Assembly: GCF_900114925.1 (NCBI RefSeq)
Contig: NZ_FOUR01000009.1
Coordinates: forward strand, 62,001-126,000
Length of the DNA stretch: 64,000 bases
Origin: Marinobacter pelagius
Lineage (GTDB): Bacteria > Pseudomonadota > Gammaproteobacteria > Pseudomonadales > Oleiphilaceae
Reading direction: 5' to 3'
Positions 40,244 through 48,370 of this stretch are shown here, piece by piece (position 1 is the first letter of the stretch; every line of letters starts with the position of its first letter). Below the pieces are notes generated by a model. It searched no databases. It worked only from the letters and a program-made list of their open reading frames with translations, and was not told the origin of the DNA. A program made the translations under genes and the position numbers.

Positions 40244-41008
40244 ATGATCCTACGAAGTATTCTGAAAGTTCTTTCCCCAGTACTTCTGCTGCCCACAATG
40301 GCGGTATCCGCGAGTTACCCGGATGCCGTACAGGTCCTGATTGATGAGGGCCTGAAGGTCGAGGCCAGCTTTGAAGCGCCGGGTGGCCTTAAAGGTTTTG
40401 TCGGCCGGAGGAACGGACATCCGGTTTCGCTATACCTCATGCCGGATGGCGAGCATGTGATTATCGGCAAGATGGTGGACGGGTTTGGCCAGGATCTGAG
40501 TGCGAACCACCTCAGAAACTGGCTCCCGAAACCGGACCTGACCGGAGCCTGGGAAACCCTGGCGGACGCCGCCTGGGTTTCGGAGGGACCCAGTGATGCC
40601 CGGCGCATCGTCTATGTCTTTTCCGATCCCAACTGCGGTTATTGCGTCGCGTTCCGTGAAAAAGCCCAGCCATTTCTGGAGCGCGGTATCGAGTTGCGCC
40701 ACATCATGGTCGGCATCATCCAGCCTTCCAGCCTGGCCAAGGCAGCCAGCGTACTTGGGGCGGAGAACCCGGTGCAGAAGCTTGAATTCCATGACAGCCA
40801 GTTCCCCAGGGACTGGCTGGAATCCGAAGAAAATGTGCCGAAAGACCTGAGGGAAAAGGTTCAGAGCAACAATCAATTGATGGAGACGCTGTCGGTGGCA
40901 GCGACTCCATCGGTCTTCTACAAAGATCCGGACGGAGAAATACGCAAGATCGTCGGCCTGCCTGATGACTCGGCGTTATCCGAAGCGGTTTTCAGGTATC
41001 CGGAATAG
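40244..41008 (+). CDS. dsbG: DsbG/DsbC-like periplasmic thiol:disulfide isomerase
   Basis: 254 residues with a signal peptide, an N-terminal dimerisation region (about 22-110) and a C-terminal thioredoxin fold. The active site is CGYC in FSDPNCGYCVAF (about residue 131); the cis-Pro is in ATPSVFYKDPDG. Position inside the sox operon suggests it keeps Sox protein cysteines, such as the SoxY end, reduced, the role SoxW or SoxS take in other organisms. That role is inference. Confidence 0.85.
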   Translation: MILRSILKVLSPVLLLPTMAVSASYPDAVQVLIDEGLKVEASFEAPGGLKGFVGRRNGHPVSLYLMPDGEHVIIGKMVDGFGQDLSANHLRNWLPKPDLTGAWETLADAAWVSEGPSDARRIVYVFSDPNCGYCVAFREKAQPFLERGIELRHIMVGIIQPSSLAKAASVLGAENPVQKLEFHDSQFPRDWLESEENVPKDLREKVQSNNQLMETLSVAATPSVFYKDPDGEIRKIVGLPDDSALSEAVFRYPE

Positions 41009-41050
41009 AGTGGCTATTCGCTCCGGATTGTTAGTACAAGGAGAATAACA

Positions 41051-41986
41051 ATGGGTTTTCGAGGACTGTTACTGGCGTTATTGATCATTCCCGGATTTGT
41101 CAATGCAAGCAATGGCATTCCCGAGCAACTGGAACTCACCAAAGTTACCGACCGGGTCTACTCGGCCATCGGTGCAACCGCGCCGGGCACCTACGAAAAC
41201 CACGGCCATAACAACAACCTCAGCTTTATCATCACGGAAAAGGGTGTGGTGGTCTTCAACGGCGGTGATAACTATCTACTGGCCAAATCCTTCCATAACT
41301 CCATTCGCAGCATCACCGATAAAGACGTCAAATACGTGGTGAATGAGAACGCCCAGGGACACTCGATGCTGGGCAACAGCTACTGGCGAGACCAGGGAGT
41401 GTCGATCATCGCGCAGAACGAAGCCATTGCCGAGTTCGAGCATCAGGGCGAAGTGAAACTGGCCTCCATGCAGCGCCGGATGAAGGACAAGGCTGAGGGA
41501 ACCTACGTTGCCGTGCCCGATATTGGGTTTGATGAGCGTTACGACCTGGAAATGGGGGACGTAACCATCGAACTGCACTATTTCGGCCCGGGCCACGCGC
41601 CGGGAGACATTGCTCTTTGGTTACCCGCGGAAAAACTGGTGATCACCGGCGACCTGGGCTTCCATCAACGCCTGCTCGCTGTGTTTGAGGATACCGAGAC
41701 CGGCGCCTGGATCGAATCTTTCGACAAGATGACCGAACAACTGGACCCGGAAATCGTGATTCCTGGGCATGGCGAGCCGACCACCATCGATGTGGTGACC
41801 AAGGAAACCCGTGGCTACCTCGTCTTCCTTCGTAACGCGGTGATCGAGATCCTGGAGCAGGGCGGTGGACTGGACGAAGCCTACAACATCGACCAGTCCG
41901 AGTGGTCCTACCTCGATACTTTCGAGGAACTGGCCGGCAAGAATGCCGGGCGGGTTTACCAGGATCTCGAGTTTGAGTATTTCTGA
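41051..41986 (+). CDS. MBL-fold protein of the sox operon with lost first metal motif
   Basis: 311-residue exported MBL-fold protein (signal peptide cleaved about NAS|N). Later MBL elements are present: FGPGHAPGDIALW, VITGDLGFH and IVIPGHGEPT. The usual HxHxDH stretch is replaced by NENAQGHSMLGN (about residues 97-108), so the canonical dinuclear site cannot form. Compare the intact motif in the divergent MBL gene at 31.6-32.6 kb. It may be a binding protein or use one metal. Last gene of the sox operon before a hairpin. Confidence 0.82.
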   Translation: MGFRGLLLALLIIPGFVNASNGIPEQLELTKVTDRVYSAIGATAPGTYENHGHNNNLSFIITEKGVVVFNGGDNYLLAKSFHNSIRSITDKDVKYVVNENAQGHSMLGNSYWRDQGVSIIAQNEAIAEFEHQGEVKLASMQRRMKDKAEGTYVAVPDIGFDERYDLEMGDVTIELHYFGPGHAPGDIALWLPAEKLVITGDLGFHQRLLAVFEDTETGAWIESFDKMTEQLDPEIVIPGHGEPTTIDVVTKETRGYLVFLRNAVIEILEQGGGLDEAYNIDQSEWSYLDTFEELAGKNAGRVYQDLEFEYF

Positions 41987-42018
41987 CCCAGGGATGATTT
42001 TAGTAGGTACTAGCCGGT

Positions 42019-42048
42019 ACTACTTCCGCCACGAAGGCCGGAAGTAGT
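42019..42048 (+). terminator. Hairpin at the end of the sox operon
   Basis: ACTACTTCCG (42019-42028) and CGGAAGTAGT (42039-42048) form a 10-bp perfect stem with a 10-base loop, followed by GGTTTCT. It lies 33 bases past the last sox-operon gene and is the likely terminator. Confidence 0.7.
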
Positions 42049-42153
42049 GGTTTCTAAGCATCTGTTTAGAAAAAGGTAAGCATTAGAATAGTTCCCTAAT
42101 GACTACCAAGGCACGATTCGCTTGCCGTAACACTAACAGGATGATTAGAGACC

Positions 42154-42306
42154 ATGAAAACAGCTGCTACCTGGTTCAAAGGTTGGCGTATGAAGCGCAA
42201 ATTTGTACGCCTCGTAGAGAACACCGACCCCCGTCTGCTTCTGGATGCAGGCGTTTCGCCGGAAGTTGTTGAAGCAAGACTTCGGACACCGTTCTGGAAG
42301 TTTTGA
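42154..42306 (+). CDS. 50-residue DUF1127/YjiS-like small protein
   Basis: ATG 42154 to TGA 42306. The peptide is basic at the N-terminus (TWFKGWRMKRKFVRL) and ends in VVEARLRTPFWKF, like the tail of DUF1127 proteins (EIEARAR-PFW). Between two hairpins (42019-42048 and 42336-42365). Small DUF1127 proteins affect RNA or phosphate metabolism in some bacteria, but function is not established. A weak ribosome site limits confidence. Confidence 0.55.
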   Translation: MKTAATWFKGWRMKRKFVRLVENTDPRLLLDAGVSPEVVEARLRTPFWKF

Positions 42307-42335
42307 CTGCCGCTTTTTGTTGGGCGGAAAAGAGA

Positions 42336-42365
42336 AGGCCGGAGCAGTGAATTTGCCTCCGGCCT
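42336..42365. terminator. Bidirectional hairpin between small ORF and cytochrome c gene
   Basis: AGGCCGGAG (42336-42344) and CTCCGGCCT (42357-42365) form a 9-bp perfect stem with a 12-base loop in the gap between two convergent genes. Weak T-tracts on both sides. Confidence 0.6.
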
Positions 42366-42393
42366 GATTCCTTTGCCCAATACCCCCGGATAT

Positions 42394-42750
42394 TCACATT
42401 TTTTCTGAGCGCATATCCAGAATCCAGTTCACCAGTTTTCTTGCCTCTTTCTCACTCACTTCTGCACGGGCATCCATCTCGGGCATTTCCGCTGAGCCCC
42501 AGTGATCCTCACCGCCCGTAAGAACGACCTGAACAAGTCGGTCTGCATCGTCCTTGGTATATTTCTGGGCGATGCTCTGGAAGGAGGGCGCACGGGGAAC
42601 CTCTTCACTGGTGGTATGACAAGCCATGCATTGTTTTTCTTCAGCCAGTTTCATAGTGCCTTTTCCGTGGGAGTCAGCCAGTACCGTCACTGAGCCAAGG
42701 GAAAGGCAAACGCAGCCTGCCAGCGCGATTGATAAGTTGGTCCGTTTCAT
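42394..42750 (-). CDS. Small periplasmic c-type cytochrome
   Basis: 118 residues: signal peptide (cleavage about VLA|D), heme motif CMACHTT (about residue 41) and axial Met in SAEMPEMDAR. A cytochrome c551/c5-like class I protein. It may pass electrons from Sox to an oxidase, by position only. Divergent from the antiporter operon. Confidence 0.85.
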   Translation of the reverse strand: MKRTNLSIALAGCVCLSLGSVTVLADSHGKGTMKLAEEKQCMACHTTSEEVPRAPSFQSIAQKYTKDDADRLVQVVLTGGEDHWGSAEMPEMDARAEVSEKEARKLVNWILDMRSEKM

Positions 42751-42958
42751 ATCTGCTTCCTTTCGTTTAATCCTGGTTTAATCGTCCGAGATTACTACCA
42801 ATGGTATTGACCAAGACTGCGACCTCTTGACTAAAATTAGATCAGGAACCCCCGTTATTCCAGCCGGTGCCGCCATCCAACCTGACTGTGTTAGGCTTTT
42901 GGAGGTTATGACAGGGAGCTAGCGAACCCGAACCTCTGACAAGGTAAAAGGAGTACCT

Positions 42959-43474
42959 ATGCAGCCGGCGCCGGCGTCACCTATTGCGACCTTTGCCGCC
43001 CGTGCAGTTATGCTCGCCGTGGTGTGGTGGATGTTAACCGTTGGGGACCCCTCGGCCTGGGGATTCGGCGCGGTAGTGATTGCATTGGTCGCCGCATTAT
43101 CCGTGCTGCTGTTTCCCCCTTCCATCCATCGGCTTCGACCGCTGGGACTGTTGCAGTTTATGGCCTACTTCCTCGGCCATTCCGTGATCGCCGGCGTTGA
43201 TGTGGCGAGGCGTCTGCTGACACCGTCACTGCCCATCAAACCCGGAGAGATCACGCTCTCCCTCCGTCTGCCGGAAGGCGGCCCTCGCTGGTTGCTTGCA
43301 AACACCCTGTCGCTGATGCCGGGAACTCTCAGCGTACACCTGGAAGAGAACCAGCTGACCGTCCACTGCCTGGATACCAGTGATGCGATCGAACCTGGCG
43401 TTCGTCAGGCTGAGTTTCAGGTCGCACGAGCCTTTGGAATCACGCTTGATCCGCCGGAAGGAGTCAGAGCATGA
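42959..43474 (+). CDS. mrpE: Na+/H+ antiporter subunit E
   Basis: 171 residues with N-terminal membrane helices and the family segment LAMTPGTLSVHL-like LMPGTLSVHLEENQLTVHCLD. First gene of a nine-gene Mrp/Mbh-type operon. AAAAGGAG precedes ATG 42959. It overlaps mrpF by 4 bases. Confidence 0.9.
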   Translation: MQPAPASPIATFAARAVMLAVVWWMLTVGDPSAWGFGAVVIALVAALSVLLFPPSIHRLRPLGLLQFMAYFLGHSVIAGVDVARRLLTPSLPIKPGEITLSLRLPEGGPRWLLANTLSLMPGTLSVHLEENQLTVHCLDTSDAIEPGVRQAEFQVARAFGITLDPPEGVRA

Positions 43475-43785
43475 CCGTGGTCCTGTTGGGCGTTGCTGCC
43501 TTTCTTCTGCTCACGTTGCTCCTTGCCCTGATCCGTATCTGGCGTGGTCCGGAGGCAGCAGACCGGATGCTGGCGTCCCAGTTATTTGGCACCACCGGCG
43601 TTGCCTTGTTGCTGGTACTGGCATATGCCCATTCGTGGCCGGCGCTGATGGATGTGGCGTTGATCCTTGCCGTATTGTCGGTTCTGGCCGTGGCAGCCTT
43701 TGTCACCCGAGTGGTCAGGATTGACCGGGAAGACACGGCAGAGGAGTCGGGCAATGCTGAGTCCAGGGAGGAGCCCCATGTTTGA
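43471..43785 (+). CDS. mrpF: Na+/H+ antiporter subunit F
   Basis: 104 residues with three membrane segments and IRIWRGPEAADRMLASQLFGTTG, the family signature. Overlaps on both sides indicate coupled translation. Confidence 0.88.
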   Translation: MTVVLLGVAAFLLLTLLLALIRIWRGPEAADRMLASQLFGTTGVALLLVLAYAHSWPALMDVALILAVLSVLAVAAFVTRVVRIDREDTAEESGNAESREEPHV

Positions 43786-44098
43786 CGGATTGGTGATTGC
43801 GGTTCAGTTGGTTCTGCTGGTCGCGGGCTGCGTGTTTTTTGCACTGGGCAGTCTTGGTCTTTTCCGTTTCCCCGATACCCTTACACGTATTCATGCGCTG
43901 ACCAAGGCAGATAACCTGGGGTTGGGCTTCATTGTGCTGGCGTTACTGCCTCTGGCGCCTTCTTTTGCCGCCGGCTTCAAGACACTGCTGATCTGGGTTG
44001 TGGCATTGGCAGCCAGTGCCACCTCTGCGCATCTTGTAGCGCGGGCGGTACGGGGCAATACCTCAGGCGGCCCCAGGACAGAGGACGATGATGGCTGA
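43778..44098 (+). CDS. mrpG: Na+/H+ antiporter subunit G
   Basis: 106 residues with three membrane segments and LGSLGLFRFPDTLTRIHALTKADNLG, typical of MrpG. Start ATG 43778 follows AGGGAGGAG and overlaps mrpF by 8 bases. Confidence 0.9.
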   Translation: MFDGLVIAVQLVLLVAGCVFFALGSLGLFRFPDTLTRIHALTKADNLGLGFIVLALLPLAPSFAAGFKTLLIWVVALAASATSAHLVARAVRGNTSGGPRTEDDDG

Positions 44099-44366
44099 AT
44101 GGTTGCTGGATGTTCTGCTTGTCATAGCTCTGTTGGTAACGGCCGGGAGCGTCCTGTGGTCCCGTGACCTGTTCCGGGCTGTTGTCTTCTTTATTGCTTT
44201 CGGTTTGCTGATGGCCCTGGCCTGGGTACGCCTGCATGCACCCGATGTTGCGCTTGCCGAAGCAGCCATTGGGGCCGGACTGACGGGGGTGCTGCTGTTG
44301 GACGCTGCCCGCCATCTTTCGAACGGCAAGTCCGGAGGCGATGACAACAAGGAAGAACCGTCATGA
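44088..44366 (+). CDS. DUF4040/MbhD-like antiporter subunit
   Basis: 92-residue, three-helix protein: LFRAVVFFIAFGLLMALAWVRLHAPDVALAEAAIGAG matches MbhD, equal to a C-terminal segment of MrpA. In classical Mrp this segment is fused to the large A subunit; here it is separate. Overlaps mrpG and the next gene. Confidence 0.87.
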   Translation: MMAEWLLDVLLVIALLVTAGSVLWSRDLFRAVVFFIAFGLLMALAWVRLHAPDVALAEAAIGAGLTGVLLLDAARHLSNGKSGGDDNKEEPS

Positions 44367-45064
44367 AACGCATTCTGACCCTGTTGCCTGCCACCGCGGT
44401 TTGTCTTGCTTTTGTGTCTGGCCTGGCCTATTCGATCTGGCAGATTGCGATAACCACCACATCGGTCGATTTGCCCGGTTTGCTGGGAGAAAACCTTGAC
44501 CAAAGTGGTGTCGAGAACCCGGTCACCGCGGTGCTTCTTAATTTTCGAAGCTACGACACGCTGCTTGAAATCGGTGTCCTGGTGATTGCCGGCATTGCCG
44601 GGATCTCAGTGGCCAGGACTTCATCGCTGGAAGATCCGGAGCTTCGAACCTCGGATACCTTGTTGTATGCGCTTCAACGTTGGTTAATCCCACTGATGCT
44701 GTTGCTGGCCGGATATCTGCTGTGGGCCGGGTCCGATCGGCCCGGCGGCGCCTTTCAGGCCGGAGCCGTTCTGGCGGCGAGCGGGGTTCTGATGCGACTC
44801 GGCGGCATTCCGATGGACTTTCTGCGCCCGGGCATAATGCTTCGGCTCGGACTTTCACTGGGTTTCGCCGTGTTCCTTCTTGTTGCTGTCACCAGTGCTC
44901 TGCACGGAGGCGAGTTCCTGGCGTACCCTCCCGAATTGGCAAAGACTCTTATCGTTGTCATCGAGACGGTTCTGACGCTCTCCATTGCCATGGTACTGCT
45001 CGCGCTGTTTGTCTCCGCTCCGGTCAATAACGCAGAGGAACCGGAAGAGGGCGGTTCCGGATGA
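44363..45064 (+). CDS. mrpB: MbhE-MrpB fusion subunit
   Basis: 233 residues. The N-terminal part (about 1-95) resembles MbhE, another MrpA C-terminal segment: NPVTAVLLNFRSYDTLLEIGVLVIAG. The C-terminal part (about 100-220) is MrpB with LLLAGYLLWAGSDRPGGAFQAGAV. ATG 44363 overlaps the previous gene. The split and fused pieces together replace the tail of MrpA. Confidence 0.86.
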   Translation: MKRILTLLPATAVCLAFVSGLAYSIWQIAITTTSVDLPGLLGENLDQSGVENPVTAVLLNFRSYDTLLEIGVLVIAGIAGISVARTSSLEDPELRTSDTLLYALQRWLIPLMLLLAGYLLWAGSDRPGGAFQAGAVLAASGVLMRLGGIPMDFLRPGIMLRLGLSLGFAVFLLVAVTSALHGGEFLAYPPELAKTLIVVIETVLTLSIAMVLLALFVSAPVNNAEEPEEGGSG

Positions 45065-45411
45065 CGCCTTCCTTGTTGTACGCCTTCGCAGGAGCCGCTT
45101 TGTGCGGCATTGGCCTATTCGGTTTTATCGTAATCTCGCACCTGTTGCGTAAGCTGCTGGCTTTCAATCTCATGGGTTCCGGAGTTTTCCTGGTATTGGT
45201 CGGCCTCGCCCAGCACCGCTCCGGACCGGATCCGGTGCCCCAGGCCCTGGTGCTCACCGGCATCGTGGTTGCCATTGCTGCCACCGCACTGGCAGTGGTC
45301 TTGATCCGGCGCTATTTCCATCTCTCCGGAAAGACCGCTCTTGAAGATCCTGCCCGGGACACTCTCCCGCACCAGGGGCCTCGCGAGGTCCGGGAGGCTC
45401 CACGCGAATGA
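45061..45411 (+). CDS. mrpC: Na+/H+ antiporter subunit C
   Basis: 116 residues, three helices, NuoK-like (GFIVISHLLRKLLAFNLMGSGVFLVLVGLA and QALVLTGIVVAIAATALAVVLIRR). Overlaps neighbours by 4 bases each side. Confidence 0.92.
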   Translation: MTPSLLYAFAGAALCGIGLFGFIVISHLLRKLLAFNLMGSGVFLVLVGLAQHRSGPDPVPQALVLTGIVVAIAATALAVVLIRRYFHLSGKTALEDPARDTLPHQGPREVREAPRE

Positions 45412-46877
45412 CCCTGTGGTTGATGGCCGGGCTGTTGTTTACGCCGCTTGCCTGGGCAGTCCTGACACTACTGGCCGGATTCAGGCGGGGCCGGGTAGTA
45501 ACGTGGCTTGGAATAGCGATTCAGGTATTGGTATCACTGGCGCTCTGGGCGGTTGTTGTCAGAGACGGAGGCTTTCAGTATCCGCTGGGTGGCTGGCAGG
45601 CGCCCCTGGGTATAGAGCTACGGGTGGATGGCCTGGCGGTGACGTTTGTTCTGCTGACCGCGCTGGTGGCTGCGGCCTCCGGGCTGCACGCAGGCTTCTA
45701 CCTGGATCCGGATAAACAGTGGCACCGGTATTTCTGGCCGCTGTTCTGGTTTCTCTGGGCTGGCCTGAATGTCGTCTGGCTGGGCAACGATCTATTCAAC
45801 CTGTACGTGGGCCTGGAGCTGATAAGCCTGTCGGCGGTTGGCCTGGTTGCGCTTGGCGGGCAGTCGGAAGCCTTAAGGGCTGCTCTTCGTTACCTGATGG
45901 CCGCTTTGCTGGGTTCCCTGGCTTATTTGTTGGGCGTCGCTCTGTTCTATGGTGAGTTTGGCAGCCTCTCGCTCTCGGGAATTGCATCCGCATTGGGTCA
46001 GGACAGCTCCGGGGATGGCACTGGTTTCGCCCTGGTACTGATGCTTTTTGGTCTAGCTCTGAAAACAGCGCTGTTTCCGATGCACCGCTGGTTGCCACCG
46101 GCTCACGGTATCGCGAGATCTCCGGTCAGCGCTCTGCTGTCAGCACTGGTGGTGAAAGGGTCGTTCTATATCGCGGCACGGCTCTGGCTCGAACTGGGTG
46201 CCCCCCTGGGTTCACTTGCCCTCGCTCAGTTGCTCGGATTACTGGGAGGTATGGCGGTGTTCTGGGGTGGTTGGCAGGCGTTGCGGCAGCGGAAGCTCAA
46301 GCAGGTTGTGGCGTACTCGTCGGTCGCGCAGATCGGTTACCTGTTCCTGTTGTTCCCGCTGACCTGGAATACCACGGAGGCCGCGGCACTTCAGGCACAA
46401 CAGGCCATGACCCTGCAGGTGATCAGCCACGCCCTCGCCAAGGCAGCGATGTTTCTCTCCGCCGGGAATCTGATCATGTCGGTAGGTAGCAATCGGGTGA
46501 ATGCGCTGGCCGGAGTCAGCCATTTTCTGCCGTTTTCCCTGTTTTCGTTTGGCCTGGCAGGGGTATCGCTAATGGGCTTGCCACCGACCGGCGGTTTCGC
46601 CGCAAAATGGCTATTCCTTCAGGCAAGCCTCGCCACCGGCCAATGGTGGTGGCTGGTGGTGCTTCTGGGTGGCGGATTATTGTCTGCTGCCTATGTATTC
46701 CGGGTGTATCGAGCCTCATTTGTCGAAGACTCCAATATCGATCATTTCTTTCATCCTGCCCGGCGCCTTGAGATCATCCCGATGATTTTGGCGCTGCTTT
46801 CCCTGGGACTTGGCCTGATGGCCGAGCCGGTACTTTCCGTGATGGCCCTGACGTTCGCCAACGGGGAGGGCACATGA
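45408..46877 (+). CDS. mrpD: Antiporter-type ND subunit 1 (MrpD/NuoN-like)
   Basis: 489-residue proton-translocating membrane subunit with about 14 helices. Key charged residues are kept: Glu in NLYVGLELISLSAVG (about 139), Lys in GLALKTALFPMHRWLPPAH and Lys in VVKGSFYIAA. One of three related subunits in this operon. Confidence 0.92.
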   Translation: MTLWLMAGLLFTPLAWAVLTLLAGFRRGRVVTWLGIAIQVLVSLALWAVVVRDGGFQYPLGGWQAPLGIELRVDGLAVTFVLLTALVAAASGLHAGFYLDPDKQWHRYFWPLFWFLWAGLNVVWLGNDLFNLYVGLELISLSAVGLVALGGQSEALRAALRYLMAALLGSLAYLLGVALFYGEFGSLSLSGIASALGQDSSGDGTGFALVLMLFGLALKTALFPMHRWLPPAHGIARSPVSALLSALVVKGSFYIAARLWLELGAPLGSLALAQLLGLLGGMAVFWGGWQALRQRKLKQVVAYSSVAQIGYLFLLFPLTWNTTEAAALQAQQAMTLQVISHALAKAAMFLSAGNLIMSVGSNRVNALAGVSHFLPFSLFSFGLAGVSLMGLPPTGGFAAKWLFLQASLATGQWWWLVVLLGGGLLSAAYVFRVYRASFVEDSNIDHFFHPARRLEIIPMILALLSLGLGLMAEPVLSVMALTFANGEGT

Positions 46878-48370
46878 CTACCGGCGCCTTGCTACCGGTT
46901 TTTGCACTGATGACCTCCCTTACTGCGGCCGTCATCATTTTCACCTTGCCCGAACAAAAGCACCAACTCCGAACCGCCGTAAACCTTATCGCCGCAGTAC
47001 TGAAGCTCCTGCTGGTCGGCCTGATGATCTGGGGTGTGTTTCAGGGCAGGGAGTACGGGATTTCTTTCCCCATGATCCCAGGGGTGGAATTCGTGCTCCG
47101 TGCGGACGCCCTCGCCATGTTGTTTGCGGGACTGTCTGCATCATGGTGGCTGCTGACCACGGTTTATGCGGTGGGTTACCTGGAAGACTCCCCGAATCGA
47201 AGTCGATTCTTCGGTTTTTTCAGCCTGTGCGTAGCCAGCACCATGGGGATCGCCCTGGCGGGCAACCTGTTCACCTTCTTTCTTTTCTACGAGATGCTCA
47301 CGCTCTCCACCTATCCTCTGGTGGTACACCGCGGAACCCAACAGGCATTGCGGGCCGGGCGCACCTACATTATCTACACGCTCACCGGAGGCGCGGTTCT
47401 GTTGTTCGGGATCGCCATGCTCCACGGTTTTTCCGGTGACCTGCCGTTCCGGCCGGGCGGTCACTTTGCTGATATGTCACCGGATCTGCAGGCGCCCCTG
47501 ACACTTGTTTTCGTGATTCTGATTGCCGGTTTAGGCGTAAAAGCCGCCATAGTGCCGCTGCATGGCTGGTTGCCAACGGCCATGGTGGCACCGGCGCCGG
47601 TCAGCGCGCTGCTGCATGCCGTGGCTGTGGTAAAAGCAGGGGCTTTCGGCATTGTCCGGGTGGTGTTCGAAATCTACGGCCTGGAAACAGCAAATGCGTT
47701 GGGTTTGTTATGGGGATTGGCCGCCATTGCTGCGTTCACGATCATCTATGGCTCTGCAAGGGCGCTGAGTCAATCCGACCTGAAACGACGACTGGCGTTC
47801 TCAACCGTCAGTCAGGTGTCTTATATCATTCTGGGACTTTGTTTGGCCGGGCCGGTGGGCGTAGCCGGCGGCCTGGTCCATCTGGTTCATCAGGGCGTCA
47901 TGAAGATCACACTGTTCTTCTGCGCAGGCAACTACGCCGAAACACTGGGCATACACCGAATCGATGAACTTGACGGTGCGGGGCGGCGGATGCCGGGTAC
48001 TTCTGTGGCTTTCACCCTTGCCGCGTTCGGCATGATCGGAACACCACCACTGGCGGGATTCATCACAAAATGGACCATGGGAACCGGAGCTCTAGCAGCT
48101 GGCATGGATTGGGTGATTGCCGTGCTGGTGATCAGTAGCCTGCTCAACGCCGCGTACTTTTTGCCGGTACTGAACAGAATATGGTTCCGCGAGCAGAAAA
48201 ACGCGTGGCCCGAGGAACGTCAATGGGGCCGCTTTGAAACCAGCGCCTGGCTGCTATGGCCCCCGCTGATTACTGCCGGCTTCCTCGTGCTGGCCGGCTT
48301 GTTGGCCTCGGCTTCGTTCAGCCCGTTGGGATGGGTCGAACTGATTGTGGCAAGGGAGGTGGACCTGTGA
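46874..48370 (+). CDS. Antiporter-type ND subunit 2 (MrpD/NuoM-like)
   Basis: 498-residue membrane subunit. Conserved Glu140 in FFLFYEMLTLSTYPLVVH, Lys in GLGVKAAIVPLHGWLPTAM and Lys in AVVKAGAFGIVRV are all intact, so an active proton path is likely. Overlaps both neighbours. Confidence 0.92.
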   Translation: MTTGALLPVFALMTSLTAAVIIFTLPEQKHQLRTAVNLIAAVLKLLLVGLMIWGVFQGREYGISFPMIPGVEFVLRADALAMLFAGLSASWWLLTTVYAVGYLEDSPNRSRFFGFFSLCVASTMGIALAGNLFTFFLFYEMLTLSTYPLVVHRGTQQALRAGRTYIIYTLTGGAVLLFGIAMLHGFSGDLPFRPGGHFADMSPDLQAPLTLVFVILIAGLGVKAAIVPLHGWLPTAMVAPAPVSALLHAVAVVKAGAFGIVRVVFEIYGLETANALGLLWGLAAIAAFTIIYGSARALSQSDLKRRLAFSTVSQVSYIILGLCLAGPVGVAGGLVHLVHQGVMKITLFFCAGNYAETLGIHRIDELDGAGRRMPGTSVAFTLAAFGMIGTPPLAGFITKWTMGTGALAAGMDWVIAVLVISSLLNAAYFLPVLNRIWFREQKNAWPEERQWGRFETSAWLLWPPLITAGFLVLAGLLASASFSPLGWVELIVAREVDL

